From: Sphingomonas sp. ATCC 31555 | GTDB lineage: Bacteria > Pseudomonadota > Alphaproteobacteria > Sphingomonadales > Sphingomonadaceae | Reading direction: 5' to 3' | Assembly (NCBI RefSeq): GCF_000282895.1 | Contig: NZ_ALBQ01000006.1 | Coordinates: forward strand, 1 to 47,403 | Length of the DNA stretch: 47,403 nucleotides | The notes under the pieces: generated by a model | Seen by the model: only the letters and a program-made list of their open reading frames with translations | What the model was told of the DNA's origin: nothing | Databases searched by the model: none | Shown: positions 34,110-42,402 of the stretch, in pieces | How the letters are laid out: every line of letters begins with the position of its first letter | How positions within the stretch are numbered: position 1 is the stretch's first letter | Made by a program: the position numbers and the translations under genes

Positions 34110-35033
34110 TCAGTAGCGGATACGCTCCGCTCTCACTTTATCCTTCGCCAGGAACGCCTGAACACTGTCGGCACCAGCAAGATGGCCGGCGCCCACCGCC
34201 AAGAACACCGTTCCGGGCTTTTGGAGCCGTGCCGTGATCCATTTCGCCCAGCGGGCATTGCGCTCGGTGAGCAGGATCCTTGCCAGTTCGGGGATGTCGC
34301 GCATGCCTTCGTTGATGGTCACGCCCAGCGCATCCGGGTCGCCGGAACCCCATTGATCGACCATCTTGCCCAGCTCTTCGCCGAGCTTCGGATAATCATC
34401 GACGACCGAGGCAAGGAAGGCGATCTGCAGGTCGTTCGGCATGGCGGCGAAATAGCCGAGTTGCTGCTCGGCGGTTTCCAGACCGGTGACCGGCTTGTTT
34501 GCGACCTTGGCGGCATTGGCGAGGATCTTCTCCGCACCGCTGGCAGGATCATAGCCTAGCCTCGGGAGACCTGTGACACTGAGCGTGATGCCCGCCAGCC
34601 AGGGCTGCAGCACGTCGAACGCGTTCGGCGGGATGCCGAGATCGGCCATGGCATTCACATAGCCCGCACGCTTGCCTTCCGGCAGTTGTTCGGCGATCGG
34701 CTTGGCACCGGCCGGCGCCATGGCAAGCTTGGCCACCAGCCCCTGCATGGTGGCGGGATCGGGTTCCACCAGTTCCAGCACCACGTCGTCGCTCTTGTCG
34801 AAGGCGGTCTTCACCGCCGAATCGAACCAGCTGAGGCCGGGCTTCAGCACATGAATCGTGCCGAAGAGATAGATGGTCGTATCGGCATCCTGGACCACCC
34901 ACAGGGCCGGATCGGCCGGGCGGCTCTGAACTGCCGGAGCCGGAGCCGCGGGCGCCGCCTGCCCCCAGGCAAGCGGGCTGAACAGCAGCGCCAGCGGAGC
35001 GGCGGCGACGGCGAACATCGATCTGAATTTCAC
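34110..35033 (-). CDS. TraB/GumN family exported protein
   Basis: This 307-residue protein has a signal peptide (FAVAAAPLALLFSPLAWGQ) and the TraB/GumN (TIKI-like) domain. The two GxxH motifs are FGTIHVLKP near residue 57 and VGAGHLAGADS near the C-terminus; in the superfamily these histidines and nearby acids form a metal-dependent peptidase-like site. Conserved ELVEPD lies between. The start is GTG at 35033 with a GGGGGGAG site upstream. Bacterial members have no settled function. It is transcribed in the same direction as the formaldehyde operon but 65 bases downstream of it. Confidence 0.88.
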   Translation of the reverse strand: MKFRSMFAVAAAPLALLFSPLAWGQAAPAAPAPAVQSRPADPALWVVQDADTTIYLFGTIHVLKPGLSWFDSAVKTAFDKSDDVVLELVEPDPATMQGLVAKLAMAPAGAKPIAEQLPEGKRAGYVNAMADLGIPPNAFDVLQPWLAGITLSVTGLPRLGYDPASGAEKILANAAKVANKPVTGLETAEQQLGYFAAMPNDLQIAFLASVVDDYPKLGEELGKMVDQWGSGDPDALGVTINEGMRDIPELARILLTERNARWAKWITARLQKPGTVFLAVGAGHLAGADSVQAFLAKDKVRAERIRY

Positions 35034-35098
35034 GCCCGAAAACTCCCCCCGAGTGGTGACGGCGCGGCCGGAAGCCGCGCCTCTCTTCTATCCGTCTA

Positions 35099-35935
35099 TC
35101 ACGCCCTGAGCCGCGCGGCATGCCAGGCGACATGCTCGGCAAGGAAGGTCGAGACGAAATAATAGCTATGGTCATAGCCCGGCTGCCGCCTCAGCGTCAG
35201 CGGAATGCCGGCGGCGGCGCAGGCGTCGGCCAGCAGCTCCGGGCGGAGCTGTTCGGCAAGGAAATTGTCTGCCTCGCCCTGGTCGACCAGCAGTTCGGGC
35301 AGGCGTGCGCCGTCTTCGATGAGCGCCACGGCATCGTGTGCGCGCCAAGCCGCGGCATCGTCACCGAGATAGCCGCCCAGCGCCTTGTGGCCCCACGGCA
35401 CTTGCCCCGGCGCTACGATCGGCGCGAAGGCGGAGACGCTGCGGAAGCGCTCCGGGTTGCGCAGGGCAATAGTGAGTGCGCCGTGCCCGCCCATCGAATG
35501 GCCCGTGATGCCTTGGCGGCTCAGGTCGGCCATCGGGAACTGGGCGGCGATCAGCGCGGGCAGTTCCTGTTCGATATAGCTGCGCATCCGGAAGTGCGGC
35601 GCCCAGGGCGCCTGGGTCGCATCGACATAGAAACCGGCGCCCTGGCCGAAATCATAGTCCGGCACATCCGGCACACCATCGCCGCGGGGAGACGTATCCG
35701 GCGCTACGAAGATCACCCCCGCCTCGGCGCAGGCGCGACGATATTCGCCCTTTTCGGTGACGTTTGCATGGGTGCAGGTAAGGCCCGAAAGATACAGGAG
35801 CACGGGCAATGCCGCGCCCTCGGCATGCGGCGGCACATAGACGGAGAAGGTCATCGGGGTTCCGGTGGCGCCGGAATCGTGGCGATACACGCCCTGCACG
35901 CCACCACAGGCCCGATTGGTCGACAGCGTTTCCAT
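35099..35935 (-). CDS. fghA: S-formylglutathione hydrolase
   Basis: This 278-residue esterase-D-family alpha/beta hydrolase is the last step of glutathione-dependent formaldehyde oxidation, releasing formate and glutathione. The catalytic triad is Ser147 (GHSMGGHG), Asp223 (DQGEADNFL) and His256 (GYDHSYYF). The oxyanion-side segment LYLSGLTCTHANVTEKG is the family hallmark. The ATG at 35935 overlaps the VOC gene stop by one base (TGATG), so translation is coupled. The operon order is dehydrogenase, VOC protein, hydrolase. Confidence 0.95.
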   Translation of the reverse strand: METLSTNRACGGVQGVYRHDSGATGTPMTFSVYVPPHAEGAALPVLLYLSGLTCTHANVTEKGEYRRACAEAGVIFVAPDTSPRGDGVPDVPDYDFGQGAGFYVDATQAPWAPHFRMRSYIEQELPALIAAQFPMADLSRQGITGHSMGGHGALTIALRNPERFRSVSAFAPIVAPGQVPWGHKALGGYLGDDAAAWRAHDAVALIEDGARLPELLVDQGEADNFLAEQLRPELLADACAAAGIPLTLRRQPGYDHSYYFVSTFLAEHVAWHAARLRA

Positions 35936-36318
35936 CACGCCGCCGGACGATGCAGCGCGCAAATCTTGTTGCCGGCTGGATCGCGCAGATAAGCGAGGTA
36001 GAGCTTGCCGAACGTGCCCTCGCGCCAGCCCGGCGGGCTCTCGACCGGCGTGCCGCCATGCGCCGCGCCGGCCTTGTGCCAGGCGTCTGCCGCTTCGGTG
36101 GTCGCCGCCTTGAAGCCTAGCGTGCCTCCATTGGCGCAGCAGGCGGGCTCGCCGTTCAGCGGCTTGGTGAGCATGAACAGCCCGCCTTCGTGCATATAGA
36201 GCACGCGGCCCTTCGGATCCATCCGCCCGGGGGCAATCCCGAGCGCGCCGAGCGCCGCGTCGTAGAAAGCTTTGGACGCTTCGATATCGTTGGCGCCGAG
36301 CATCACGTGACTGAACAT
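35935..36318 (-). CDS. VOC/glyoxalase-fold protein in the formaldehyde operon
   Basis: This 127-residue vicinal-oxygen-chelate protein has beta-alpha-beta modules starting MFSHVMLGANDIEASKAFYDA and ending LRDPAGNKICALH, with metal-ligand candidates His4 and a C-terminal Glu/His region. The ATG at 36318 follows an AGGAGAGGAAG site. It sits between adhC and fghA, overlapping the latter. The exact reaction is unknown; a glutathione-conjugate or aldehyde-adduct role would fit the operon, but that is inference. It is shorter than classic GloA and lacks an obvious complete GloA ligand set. Confidence 0.87.
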   Translation of the reverse strand: MFSHVMLGANDIEASKAFYDAALGALGIAPGRMDPKGRVLYMHEGGLFMLTKPLNGEPACCANGGTLGFKAATTEAADAWHKAGAAHGGTPVESPPGWREGTFGKLYLAYLRDPAGNKICALHRPAA

Positions 36319-36338
36319 CGCTTCCTCTCCTTTTTCGC

Positions 36339-37451
36339 TCAGTAGACGACGACGCTGCGGATGCTCTCGCCCGCATGCATCAGGTCGAACCCCTTGTTGA
36401 TCTCTTCCAGCGTCAACACATGGGTGATCATCGGGTCGATGGCGATCTTGCCGTTCATGTACCAGTCGACGATCTTCGGCACATCGGTCCGGCCCTTGGC
36501 GCCGCCGAACGCGGTGCCCTTCCAGACGCGGCCGGTGACCAGCTGGAACGGGCGGGTGCTGATCTCCTTGCCCGCCTCGGCCACGCCGATGATGATCGAT
36601 TCGCCCCAGCCGCGATGGCAGCATTCGAGCGCGGTGCGCATCACCTCGGTATTGCCGGTCGCATCGAAGCTATAGTCGGCGCCGCCGTCGGTCAGCTCGA
36701 CCACCTTGGCGACGATCGCCTCGCGCGACATGCCCTTGGTGTTGAGAAAGTGAGTCATGCCGAACTTGCGGCCCCATGCCTCACGGTCCGGATTGACGTC
36801 GATGCCGATGATCTGGCCCGCGCCCGCGAGGCGCGCACCCTGGATGACGTTGAGGCCGATGCCGCCCAGGCCGAACACCACGACGGTCTCGCCCACCTGC
36901 ACCTTGGCGGTGTTGACCACCGCGCCGACGCCGGTGGTGACGCCGCAGCCGATATAGCAGCTGGTCTGGAACGGCGCGTCCTCGCGGATCTTCGCCACCG
37001 CGATCTCGGGCAGCACGGTGAAGTTCGAGAAGGTCGAGCAGCCCATGTAATGGAAGATCGGCTGCCCCTTGTAGCTGAACCGCGTGGTGCCGTCCGGCAT
37101 CAGGCCCTTGCCCTGGGTGGCGCGGATCGCGGTGCACAGATTGGTCTTGCCCGACAGGCAAGACTTACACTGGCGGCATTCGGGCGTGTAGAGCGGGATG
37201 ACATGGTCGCCGGGCTGCACGCTGGTGACGCCGGCGCCCACCTCGCGGACGATGCCGGCGCCTTCATGGCCGAGCACCGAGGGGAACAGGCCTTCCGAAT
37301 CGAGGCCGTCCAGCGTGTAGGCATCGGTATGACACAGGCCGGTGGCCATGATCTCGACCAGCACTTCGCCCGCTTTCGGCCCTTCCAGGTCGAGTTCGAC
37401 GATTTCCAGCGGCTTTTTCGCTTCAAAGGCGACGGCGGCGCGCGTCTTCAT
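36339..37451 (-). CDS. adhC: S-(hydroxymethyl)glutathione dehydrogenase (class III ADH)
   Basis: This 370-residue zinc alcohol dehydrogenase oxidises S-hydroxymethylglutathione, formed from formaldehyde, to S-formylglutathione with NAD. The catalytic zinc site is [12 protein letters not shown] plus GHEGAGIV. The structural zinc lobe has four cysteines in [17 protein letters not shown]. The NAD-binding segment is [15 protein letters not shown]. Full class III length and features are present. The ATG has AGGAG upstream. It is the first gene of an operon with the VOC protein and S-formylglutathione hydrolase. Reduction of S-nitrosoglutathione is a known side activity of the family. Confidence 0.97.
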   Translation of the reverse strand: MKTRAAVAFEAKKPLEIVELDLEGPKAGEVLVEIMATGLCHTDAYTLDGLDSEGLFPSVLGHEGAGIVREVGAGVTSVQPGDHVIPLYTPECRQCKSCLSGKTNLCTAIRATQGKGLMPDGTTRFSYKGQPIFHYMGCSTFSNFTVLPEIAVAKIREDAPFQTSCYIGCGVTTGVGAVVNTAKVQVGETVVVFGLGGIGLNVIQGARLAGAGQIIGIDVNPDREAWGRKFGMTHFLNTKGMSREAIVAKVVELTDGGADYSFDATGNTEVMRTALECCHRGWGESIIIGVAEAGKEISTRPFQLVTGRVWKGTAFGGAKGRTDVPKIVDWYMNGKIAIDPMITHVLTLEEINKGFDLMHAGESIRSVVVY

Positions 37452-37623
37452 GAGGCCGGTTCTCCTATGGGCTCGGTTGGGGCAGCCTGATCATCCAATC
37501 GGTGGCGCGTTGCAACCCGTAGCGGTTCGTTTCGTTGGCGGCAGACACACCGTATTGTATCCATGTTCAGTCGGGCGGATGCTGGAAGGCGTTCGCTCCC
37601 GCGCGCAGATGGGAGACCTGCCG

Positions 37624-38085
37624 ATGCCGCCCCTGATCCTCGCGCTATTGTTCGGCGGTGTCGCCGGGCTGCGCACGATGACCGCGCCGACCGCCATTGC
37701 TTTCGCTGCCGCCGCGGGCTGGTTGCCGCTGCAGGGCAGCTGGCTCGCCTGGCTCGGCTGGTGGGGAACGCCGTGGATCTTCCTGGTCCTGGCGATCGGC
37801 GAGTTCATCGCCGACAAGCGCCCGAGCACGCCCAGCCGCAAGTCGCCGCCAGGCTTTATCGCGCGGCTGGTTTCGGGTGCGCTGTGCGGCGCGGCGATCG
37901 GGCTGGCGGCGGGATCGCTGCCGCTGTGCCTGGCGGTGGGCGTGGTGGGTGCCGGCATTGGGACGATCGGGGGCTATGCGGCGCGCATGGGTCTGTGCCG
38001 AGCCTTCGGTGCCGATCTGCCCGCCGCACTGATCGAGGATCTGGCGGCGATCGCCGTCGCCGCGTTTCTGGCGGCATCGTTGTGA
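37624..38085 (+). CDS. DUF4126 membrane protein
   Basis: This 153-residue protein has four or five hydrophobic stretches (such as LILALLFGGVAGLRTM and LIEDLAAIAVAAFLAASL) with the conserved GLRTMTAP motif of DUF4126-type proteins near the N-terminus. Its function is unknown. The ATG at 37624 is preferred over upstream Met codons because GGGAG lies 8 bases before it. Its stop overlaps the GTG of the following flavin oxidoreductase (GTGA), so the two are translated together. Confidence 0.8.
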   Translation: MPPLILALLFGGVAGLRTMTAPTAIAFAAAAGWLPLQGSWLAWLGWWGTPWIFLVLAIGEFIADKRPSTPSRKSPPGFIARLVSGALCGAAIGLAAGSLPLCLAVGVVGAGIGTIGGYAARMGLCRAFGADLPAALIEDLAAIAVAAFLAASL

Positions 38086-39458
38086 CCCGGCGGTTCGACG
38101 CCATCATCCTGGGCGCGGGTCAAGCAGGGACGCCGCTTGCGGGGCGGCTGAGCGAAGCGGGCATGACGGTAGCGCTGGTGGAGCGGCGACTGCTGGGCGG
38201 CACGTGCGTGAACACGGGGTGCAAGCCCACCAAGACTTGGGTCGCGAGCGCCTATGCCGCGCATATGGCCCGCCGCGCGGCGGACTTCGGCGTGACGATC
38301 AACGGCGAGATCGGCATCGACTTTGCCAAGGTGCGGGCGCGGGCAGACCAGATCGCTGCGGATTCGCGCGCCTCGCTGCGACGCTGGATCGACACCATGG
38401 CGAACTGCACGTTGTTCTTCGGTCACGCGCGCTTTGAATCGCCGCAGCGGGTGCGCGTGGGCGACGATCTGCTGGAAGCCGAACGCATCTTCCTGAACGT
38501 GGGCGGGCGTGCGTTGGTGCCGGACATGCCCGGCGTGGCGGACGTCCCGTTCCTCACCAACAGCACGATCCTGAAGCTGGATGCGGTGCCGCGCCATCTG
38601 GTCGTGGTGGGCGGCAGCTATATCGGGTTGGAGTTCGGCCAGATGTTTCGCCGCTTCGGCGCCGAGGTGACGATCGTCGAGAAGGGGCCGAAGCTGATTG
38701 GCCGGGAAGACCCCGAGATCTCCGATGCAGTGCGCGACATCCTGGAGCGCGAGGGGATCGTGGTGCGCACCGAAGCCGAATGCATCCGCTTCGAGCGCGC
38801 AGGCGAGGAGGTGCGGATAGGCGTCGATTGTCAGGAGGGCAGCCCCGACGTGTTGGGCAGTCATGTGTTGCTGGCCGTCGGTCGGCAACCGAATACCGAC
38901 GATCTTGGGCTGGCGGCGGCGGGCGTGGAGACCGACGAGCGAGGATATGTGAAGGTCGACGACCGGCTGTCCACCAGCGTGCCTGGCGTCTGGGCGCTTG
39001 GCGATTGCAATGGGCGCGGCGCGTTCACCCATACCGCCTATAACGATTTCGAGATTGTCGCCGACAACCTGCTGGACGGCGCCGATCGCAAGGTAACCGA
39101 TCGCATCCCTGCCTATGCGCTCTACATTGATCCCCCGCTCGGCCGCGTCGGCATGGGCGAGGTGGAAGCGAAGAAGGCAGGACATGCGATCCAGGTTGGC
39201 CATCGGCCGATGACGCGCGTCGGCCGCGCGGTGGAGAAGGACGAGACGCTGGGCTTCATGAAACTGGTGACCGATGCCGATACCGGCCGCATCCTGGGTG
39301 GTGCAATCCTCGGCACCAGCGGCGACGAGGCGATCCACGGGGTGCTCGACCTGATGGTTAAGGACGGCACGGCCAGCGACCTTGCCCATGCAGTCCATAT
39401 TCATCCGACCGTATCCGAATTGTTGCCCACCATCGCCGGTGAACGGAAACCGGCCTGA
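38082..39458 (+). CDS. Pyridine nucleotide-disulfide oxidoreductase (mercuric-reductase-like)
   Basis: This 458-residue flavoprotein has FAD motif AIILGAGQAGTPLAG, redox-active disulfide Cys42-Cys47 (GGTCVNTGCKPTK), NAD(P) motif VVVGGSYIGLEFGQMF, second FAD motif VWALGDCNGRGAFTHTAY, and the dimer-interface active-site histidine in HIHPTVSELLPT. The N-terminal metal-binding domain and the C-terminal vicinal cysteines of true mercuric reductases are absent, so mercury reduction is unlikely. Its substrate is unknown. The start is GTG at 38082, overlapping the DUF4126 stop. A sulfite-oxidase-fold gene follows after 13 bases. Confidence 0.92.
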   Translation: MTRRFDAIILGAGQAGTPLAGRLSEAGMTVALVERRLLGGTCVNTGCKPTKTWVASAYAAHMARRAADFGVTINGEIGIDFAKVRARADQIAADSRASLRRWIDTMANCTLFFGHARFESPQRVRVGDDLLEAERIFLNVGGRALVPDMPGVADVPFLTNSTILKLDAVPRHLVVVGGSYIGLEFGQMFRRFGAEVTIVEKGPKLIGREDPEISDAVRDILEREGIVVRTEAECIRFERAGEEVRIGVDCQEGSPDVLGSHVLLAVGRQPNTDDLGLAAAGVETDERGYVKVDDRLSTSVPGVWALGDCNGRGAFTHTAYNDFEIVADNLLDGADRKVTDRIPAYALYIDPPLGRVGMGEVEAKKAGHAIQVGHRPMTRVGRAVEKDETLGFMKLVTDADTGRILGGAILGTSGDEAIHGVLDLMVKDGTASDLAHAVHIHPTVSELLPTIAGERKPA

Positions 39459-39471
39459 CGCGAGAAGGCCC

Positions 39472-40122
39472 ATGGACGAGGACGATGACAGCAAGCTTAC
39501 CCGGTCCAAGCGCGCCTGGGCCGAACAGGGCAAGTTCCTCACCGGCCGTACCGCGCGGCCGGAGGCGGAACGGCTGCCGCCGGGACAGCATCTGGTGAAG
39601 AACTGGCCGGTACTCGATCTCGGCCGCCAGCCCGATGTGCGGCCGGAGCGCTGGCGGCTGGTGATCGACGGGATGGTCGCCCGTCCGCTGACGCTCGACT
39701 GGCCAGCGTTCGAGGCACTGGCCACCGACGAGCGGGTGAGCGACATTCACTGCGTGACCAGCTGGTCGCGCTACGACAATCGCTGGACGGGCGTGGCGAC
39801 GGGGCGTCTGCTAGCAATGGTCGAGCCGCGGGAGGAAGCGGCGGCGGTGATGCTGCACGGCTATGACGGCTATACCACGAACCTGCTGCTCGACGATTTC
39901 GCCGCGCCCGACGCGCTGATCGCGCATCGTTGGGAGGGCAAGCCGCTCCACCGCGACCATGGCGGCCCGGCCCGGTTGGTGGTGCCGCATCTCTATTTCT
40001 GGAAAAGCGCGAAGTGGATCTCGCGCATCGAGGTTGTCGGGCGCGACCGACCGGGCTTCTGGGAAGTGAATGGCTATCACCTACGTGGGGACCCCTGGGC
40101 CGAGGAGCGCTATGCGCGCTGA
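39472..40122 (+). CDS. Sulfite-oxidase-fold molybdopterin oxidoreductase
   Basis: This 216-residue single-domain protein of the sulfite oxidase molybdopterin-binding family resembles YuiH-like proteins. The molybdenum-ligand cysteine is in IHCVTSWSRYDNRWTG, and the C-terminal pocket segment GGPARLVVPHLYFWKSAKWI is intact. No signal peptide is present, so it appears cytoplasmic, unlike YedY/MsrP. The ATG at 39472 has GAGAAGG upstream. It lies 13 bases after the flavin oxidoreductase gene, which suggests joint redox function, possibly with the flavoprotein as electron partner; that partnership is conjecture. Confidence 0.88.
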   Translation: MDEDDDSKLTRSKRAWAEQGKFLTGRTARPEAERLPPGQHLVKNWPVLDLGRQPDVRPERWRLVIDGMVARPLTLDWPAFEALATDERVSDIHCVTSWSRYDNRWTGVATGRLLAMVEPREEAAAVMLHGYDGYTTNLLLDDFAAPDALIAHRWEGKPLHRDHGGPARLVVPHLYFWKSAKWISRIEVVGRDRPGFWEVNGYHLRGDPWAEERYAR

Positions 40123-40133
40123 ACCTTCCTAAA

Positions 40134-40139
40134 TACGTA
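40134..40139. promoter_or_regulatory. TACGTA palindrome upstream of the fix operon
   Basis: TACGTA in the context AAATACGTACC lies about 130 bases before the pseudo-receiver start, in the 145-base gap that must hold the fix operon promoter. FixJ-type regulators in rhizobia recognise TACGTA-like elements, so it is a candidate autoregulatory site. A six-base match is weak evidence. Confidence 0.25.
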
Positions 40140-40267
40140 CCAATCCGCATGCCGCCCGGAGCCGCCGATCCATATTTTGGCTCCATGCGTTTCCGTGTCC
40201 TTCCTCCCCCTTTTTCCGCGTCGCCTGCCGCGCGCGTCTGTGCGTGGCCGTGAAGGAGGGCGCACCC

Positions 40268-40633
40268 ATGCCGAGTCGTGCCCCCCGCGAACGTGTGTTG
40301 CTGGTCGATTCGCAGGATGAGTCGCGCCGCGCGCTGCAGTTGCAGCTGCAGGGCTGCGGCATGGATGTCCGCGCCTTTTCTTCGGCTGCAGCGGCGATGG
40401 CGGAGGCGACGCTCGAGCAGATTCGCACACTGCTGATAGCCCGCCAATTGTCAGACGGCGACGCCATCGATCTGCTGCGGCGCCTGATCGAGCGCGGCTG
40501 GAAAGGGCGGGCGATCCTGATCGCCGGGCAGAGCCATGCCGAGCTGGACGAAGCGGCGCGTGCCGCCGGCTTTGCCGGGGTGGTGAAAAAGCCGGTCGGG
40601 CGGCTCGAACTGCTCGGCGCGTTGGCGCGATGA
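40268..40633 (+). CDS. Pseudo-receiver protein of the FixLJ operon (FixT-like position)
   Basis: This 121-residue protein consists of one response-regulator receiver domain. The fold pattern is clear (ERVLLVDSQDESRR at the N-terminus, VVKKPV with the conserved Lys at the end), but the phospho-acceptor position is Ala58 (LLIARQLSDGD) and the conserved Thr is Ala86 (LIAGQ). It therefore cannot be phosphorylated in the normal way. A strong AAGGAGG site lies 8 bases before the ATG. Its ATGA end overlaps fixL. Caulobacter FixT, a receiver-like protein, inhibits FixL kinase; this gene may do the same. Only one cysteine (Cys30) is present, so an iron-sulfur cluster as described for Caulobacter FixT is unlikely. 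Confidence 0.85.
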   Translation: MPSRAPRERVLLVDSQDESRRALQLQLQGCGMDVRAFSSAAAAMAEATLEQIRTLLIARQLSDGDAIDLLRRLIERGWKGRAILIAGQSHAELDEAARAAGFAGVVKKPVGRLELLGALAR

Positions 40634-42402
40634 ACTTCCCGCTGCCGCAGTTCGACGCAACGGTGGGCCCGACGCTGGTGGACCGGCTGAAGCTGCGCCT
40701 GCCCGAAGCGCTGGCGATGCTGTTGCTGCTCGTCTCCGGCCTGGCGCTGACGCCGCTCGTCTCGAAGGGCGAGCGCCATGTACTGGTAGGCGTACTGCTC
40801 GCCTGGGCAGCGGCGATCCTGTTGCTGGCATCGTACAGCCGGGCGCTGCGTCGCCGCCTCCGCGCAGAAGAAGCCGACGCCCGCCGCCGGGCCGATCGCG
40901 CCGACGAACTGGCGGCCGAGTTGAACCTGCTGATCGATGGGGCAGTGGGCTATGCCATCTACACCGTCGATGGCCTCGGACGGGTATCGTTCTGGAACGA
41001 AGGCGCGCTGCGGATGACCGGCTGGCGCGAGGAAGAGGTGCTGGGGCGCGACATGGCGCAGTTCTATCCGGCCTCCGCCATAGCCGCCGGCAAGCCGCGC
41101 GCCGATCTGGATGCGGCGATGCGCGACGGAAAGTTCGAGGACGAGGACTGGCGGCTGCGCCGGGACGGCAGCGAATTTCTGGCGCAGGTGCTGATCACGC
41201 CGCTGCGAGGGCTGGACGGGCGGCTGCGTGGCTTCGGCACGGTAGTGCGCGACATCACCGAACAGCGCGCCAGCGAGCGCCAGGCGACGGCGTCGGCAAA
41301 CCATCTCCGTTCGATACTGGCGACGGTGCTCGACGCGATGGTGATCATTGACGAGCGCGGCAACATTCTATCCTTCAGCGCTGCCGCCGAGCGAATGTTC
41401 GGTTACAGCGAAGCGGAGGTGGTCGGCGCCAATATCAGCCTGTTAATGCCCCACGGCGATGGCGCACGACATGACGGCTATATCCGCCGCTACATGGAAA
41501 CAGGCGAGCGGCGGATCATCGGTACCGGCCGCACCGTTACCGCCCGCCGCAGCAACGGATCGACCTTTCCCATCGAGCTGTCAGTGGGCGAGGCGATCAC
41601 CGAGGGTGAGCGCGTCTTCACCGGATTCATCCGCGACCTGACCGACAAGCAGCGCGCCGAGGCGCGGATCGAGGAACTGCGATCGGGCCTGATCCATGCA
41701 GCGCGGGTGAGCGCTATGGGTACCATGGCTTCCACCCTCGCGCACGAGCTGAACCAGCCGATCACGGCGGTTGTGCATTATGTACGTGGCGTATCCAACC
41801 TGATCGACGGCGGCGATCCGGAAGATCTGCCGATGATCCGCGAGGCCCTGGAAGATACCACTCAGGAAGCCCTGAGGGCCGGCACGATCGTGCGGCGGCT
41901 GCGCGAGTTCGTCGCGCGCGGCGAGGTGGAAAAAAGCGTAGAGGCGGTGCCGGACCTGGTGGACGAGGCGTGCAAGCTGGCGCTGATCGGCGCGCGCGAA
42001 CGCGGCGTGATCGCCGAGTTCCTGTTCGATCCGGGGGCAGGGCGCGTATTGGTGGATCGCATCCAGATACAGCAAGTGCTGATCAACCTGATGCGCAACG
42101 CGATCGAAGCCATGGCCGACTCGGCCGAGCGGCGACTGACCATTTCCAGCCGCGTGGAGTCGCCCGGCTTCGTGCGGGTGACGGTGGCGGATACCGGACC
42201 CGGCGTGGCGCCTGCCGTGGCCGACGATCTGTTCCGGGCCTTTCACAGTACCAAGGCCGACGGCATGGGGCTGGGCCTCTCGATCTGCCGAACGATCGTG
42301 GAGGCCAATGGCGGCCGCATCTGGCTGGAGCCGCGCACCGGGGGCGGCAGCTGCTTCCACTTCACCCTGGTCCAAGTAGAAGAAGAAGGGTACGCGCCGT
42401 GA
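40630..42402 (+). CDS. fixL: FixL-type haem oxygen-sensor histidine kinase
   Basis: This 590-residue membrane-anchored kinase has two helices (about 24-44 and 50-68), a coiled linker, a first PAS (about 98-210) and a second, haem-binding PAS (about 222-340). Proximal haem ligand His281 (RHDGYIRRY) and Arg287 and Arg301 (IIGTGRTV) match His200, Arg206 and Arg220 of Bradyrhizobium FixL. The phospho-acceptor His372 is in AHELNQPITAV. The ATPase shows NLMRNAIEAM, DTGPGVAP and GMGLGLSICR. It starts within the pseudo-receiver stop (ATGA) and ends in GTGA overlapping fixJ. Low oxygen should activate autophosphorylation and transfer to FixJ. An additional N-terminal PAS of unknown ligand is present. 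Confidence 0.95.
   Translation: MNFPLPQFDATVGPTLVDRLKLRLPEALAMLLLLVSGLALTPLVSKGERHVLVGVLLAWAAAILLLASYSRALRRRLRAEEADARRRADRADELAAELNLLIDGAVGYAIYTVDGLGRVSFWNEGALRMTGWREEEVLGRDMAQFYPASAIAAGKPRADLDAAMRDGKFEDEDWRLRRDGSEFLAQVLITPLRGLDGRLRGFGTVVRDITEQRASERQATASANHLRSILATVLDAMVIIDERGNILSFSAAAERMFGYSEAEVVGANISLLMPHGDGARHDGYIRRYMETGERRIIGTGRTVTARRSNGSTFPIELSVGEAITEGERVFTGFIRDLTDKQRAEARIEELRSGLIHAARVSAMGTMASTLAHELNQPITAVVHYVRGVSNLIDGGDPEDLPMIREALEDTTQEALRAGTIVRRLREFVARGEVEKSVEAVPDLVDEACKLALIGARERGVIAEFLFDPGAGRVLVDRIQIQQVLINLMRNAIEAMADSAERRLTISSRVESPGFVRVTVADTGPGVAPAVADDLFRAFHSTKADGMGLGLSICRTIVEANGGRIWLEPRTGGGSCFHFTLVQVEEEGYAP

Noticed and set aside
35099..36376. Longer reading of S-formylglutathione hydrolase reaching 36376
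   Set aside because: The extra 147 residues are an out-of-frame reading of the VOC gene; the ATG at 35935 gives the normal family length.
37549..37557. Sequence near the TATACGRTA consensus upstream of DUF4126 (minus strand AATACGGTG)
   Set aside because: It differs from the consensus at both end positions, is not palindromic around the centre, and the downstream genes have no link to hydroxyproline use.
38082..39458. Mercury resistance function for the disulfide oxidoreductase
   Set aside because: No N-terminal metal-binding domain, no C-terminal vicinal cysteines and no mer genes nearby.
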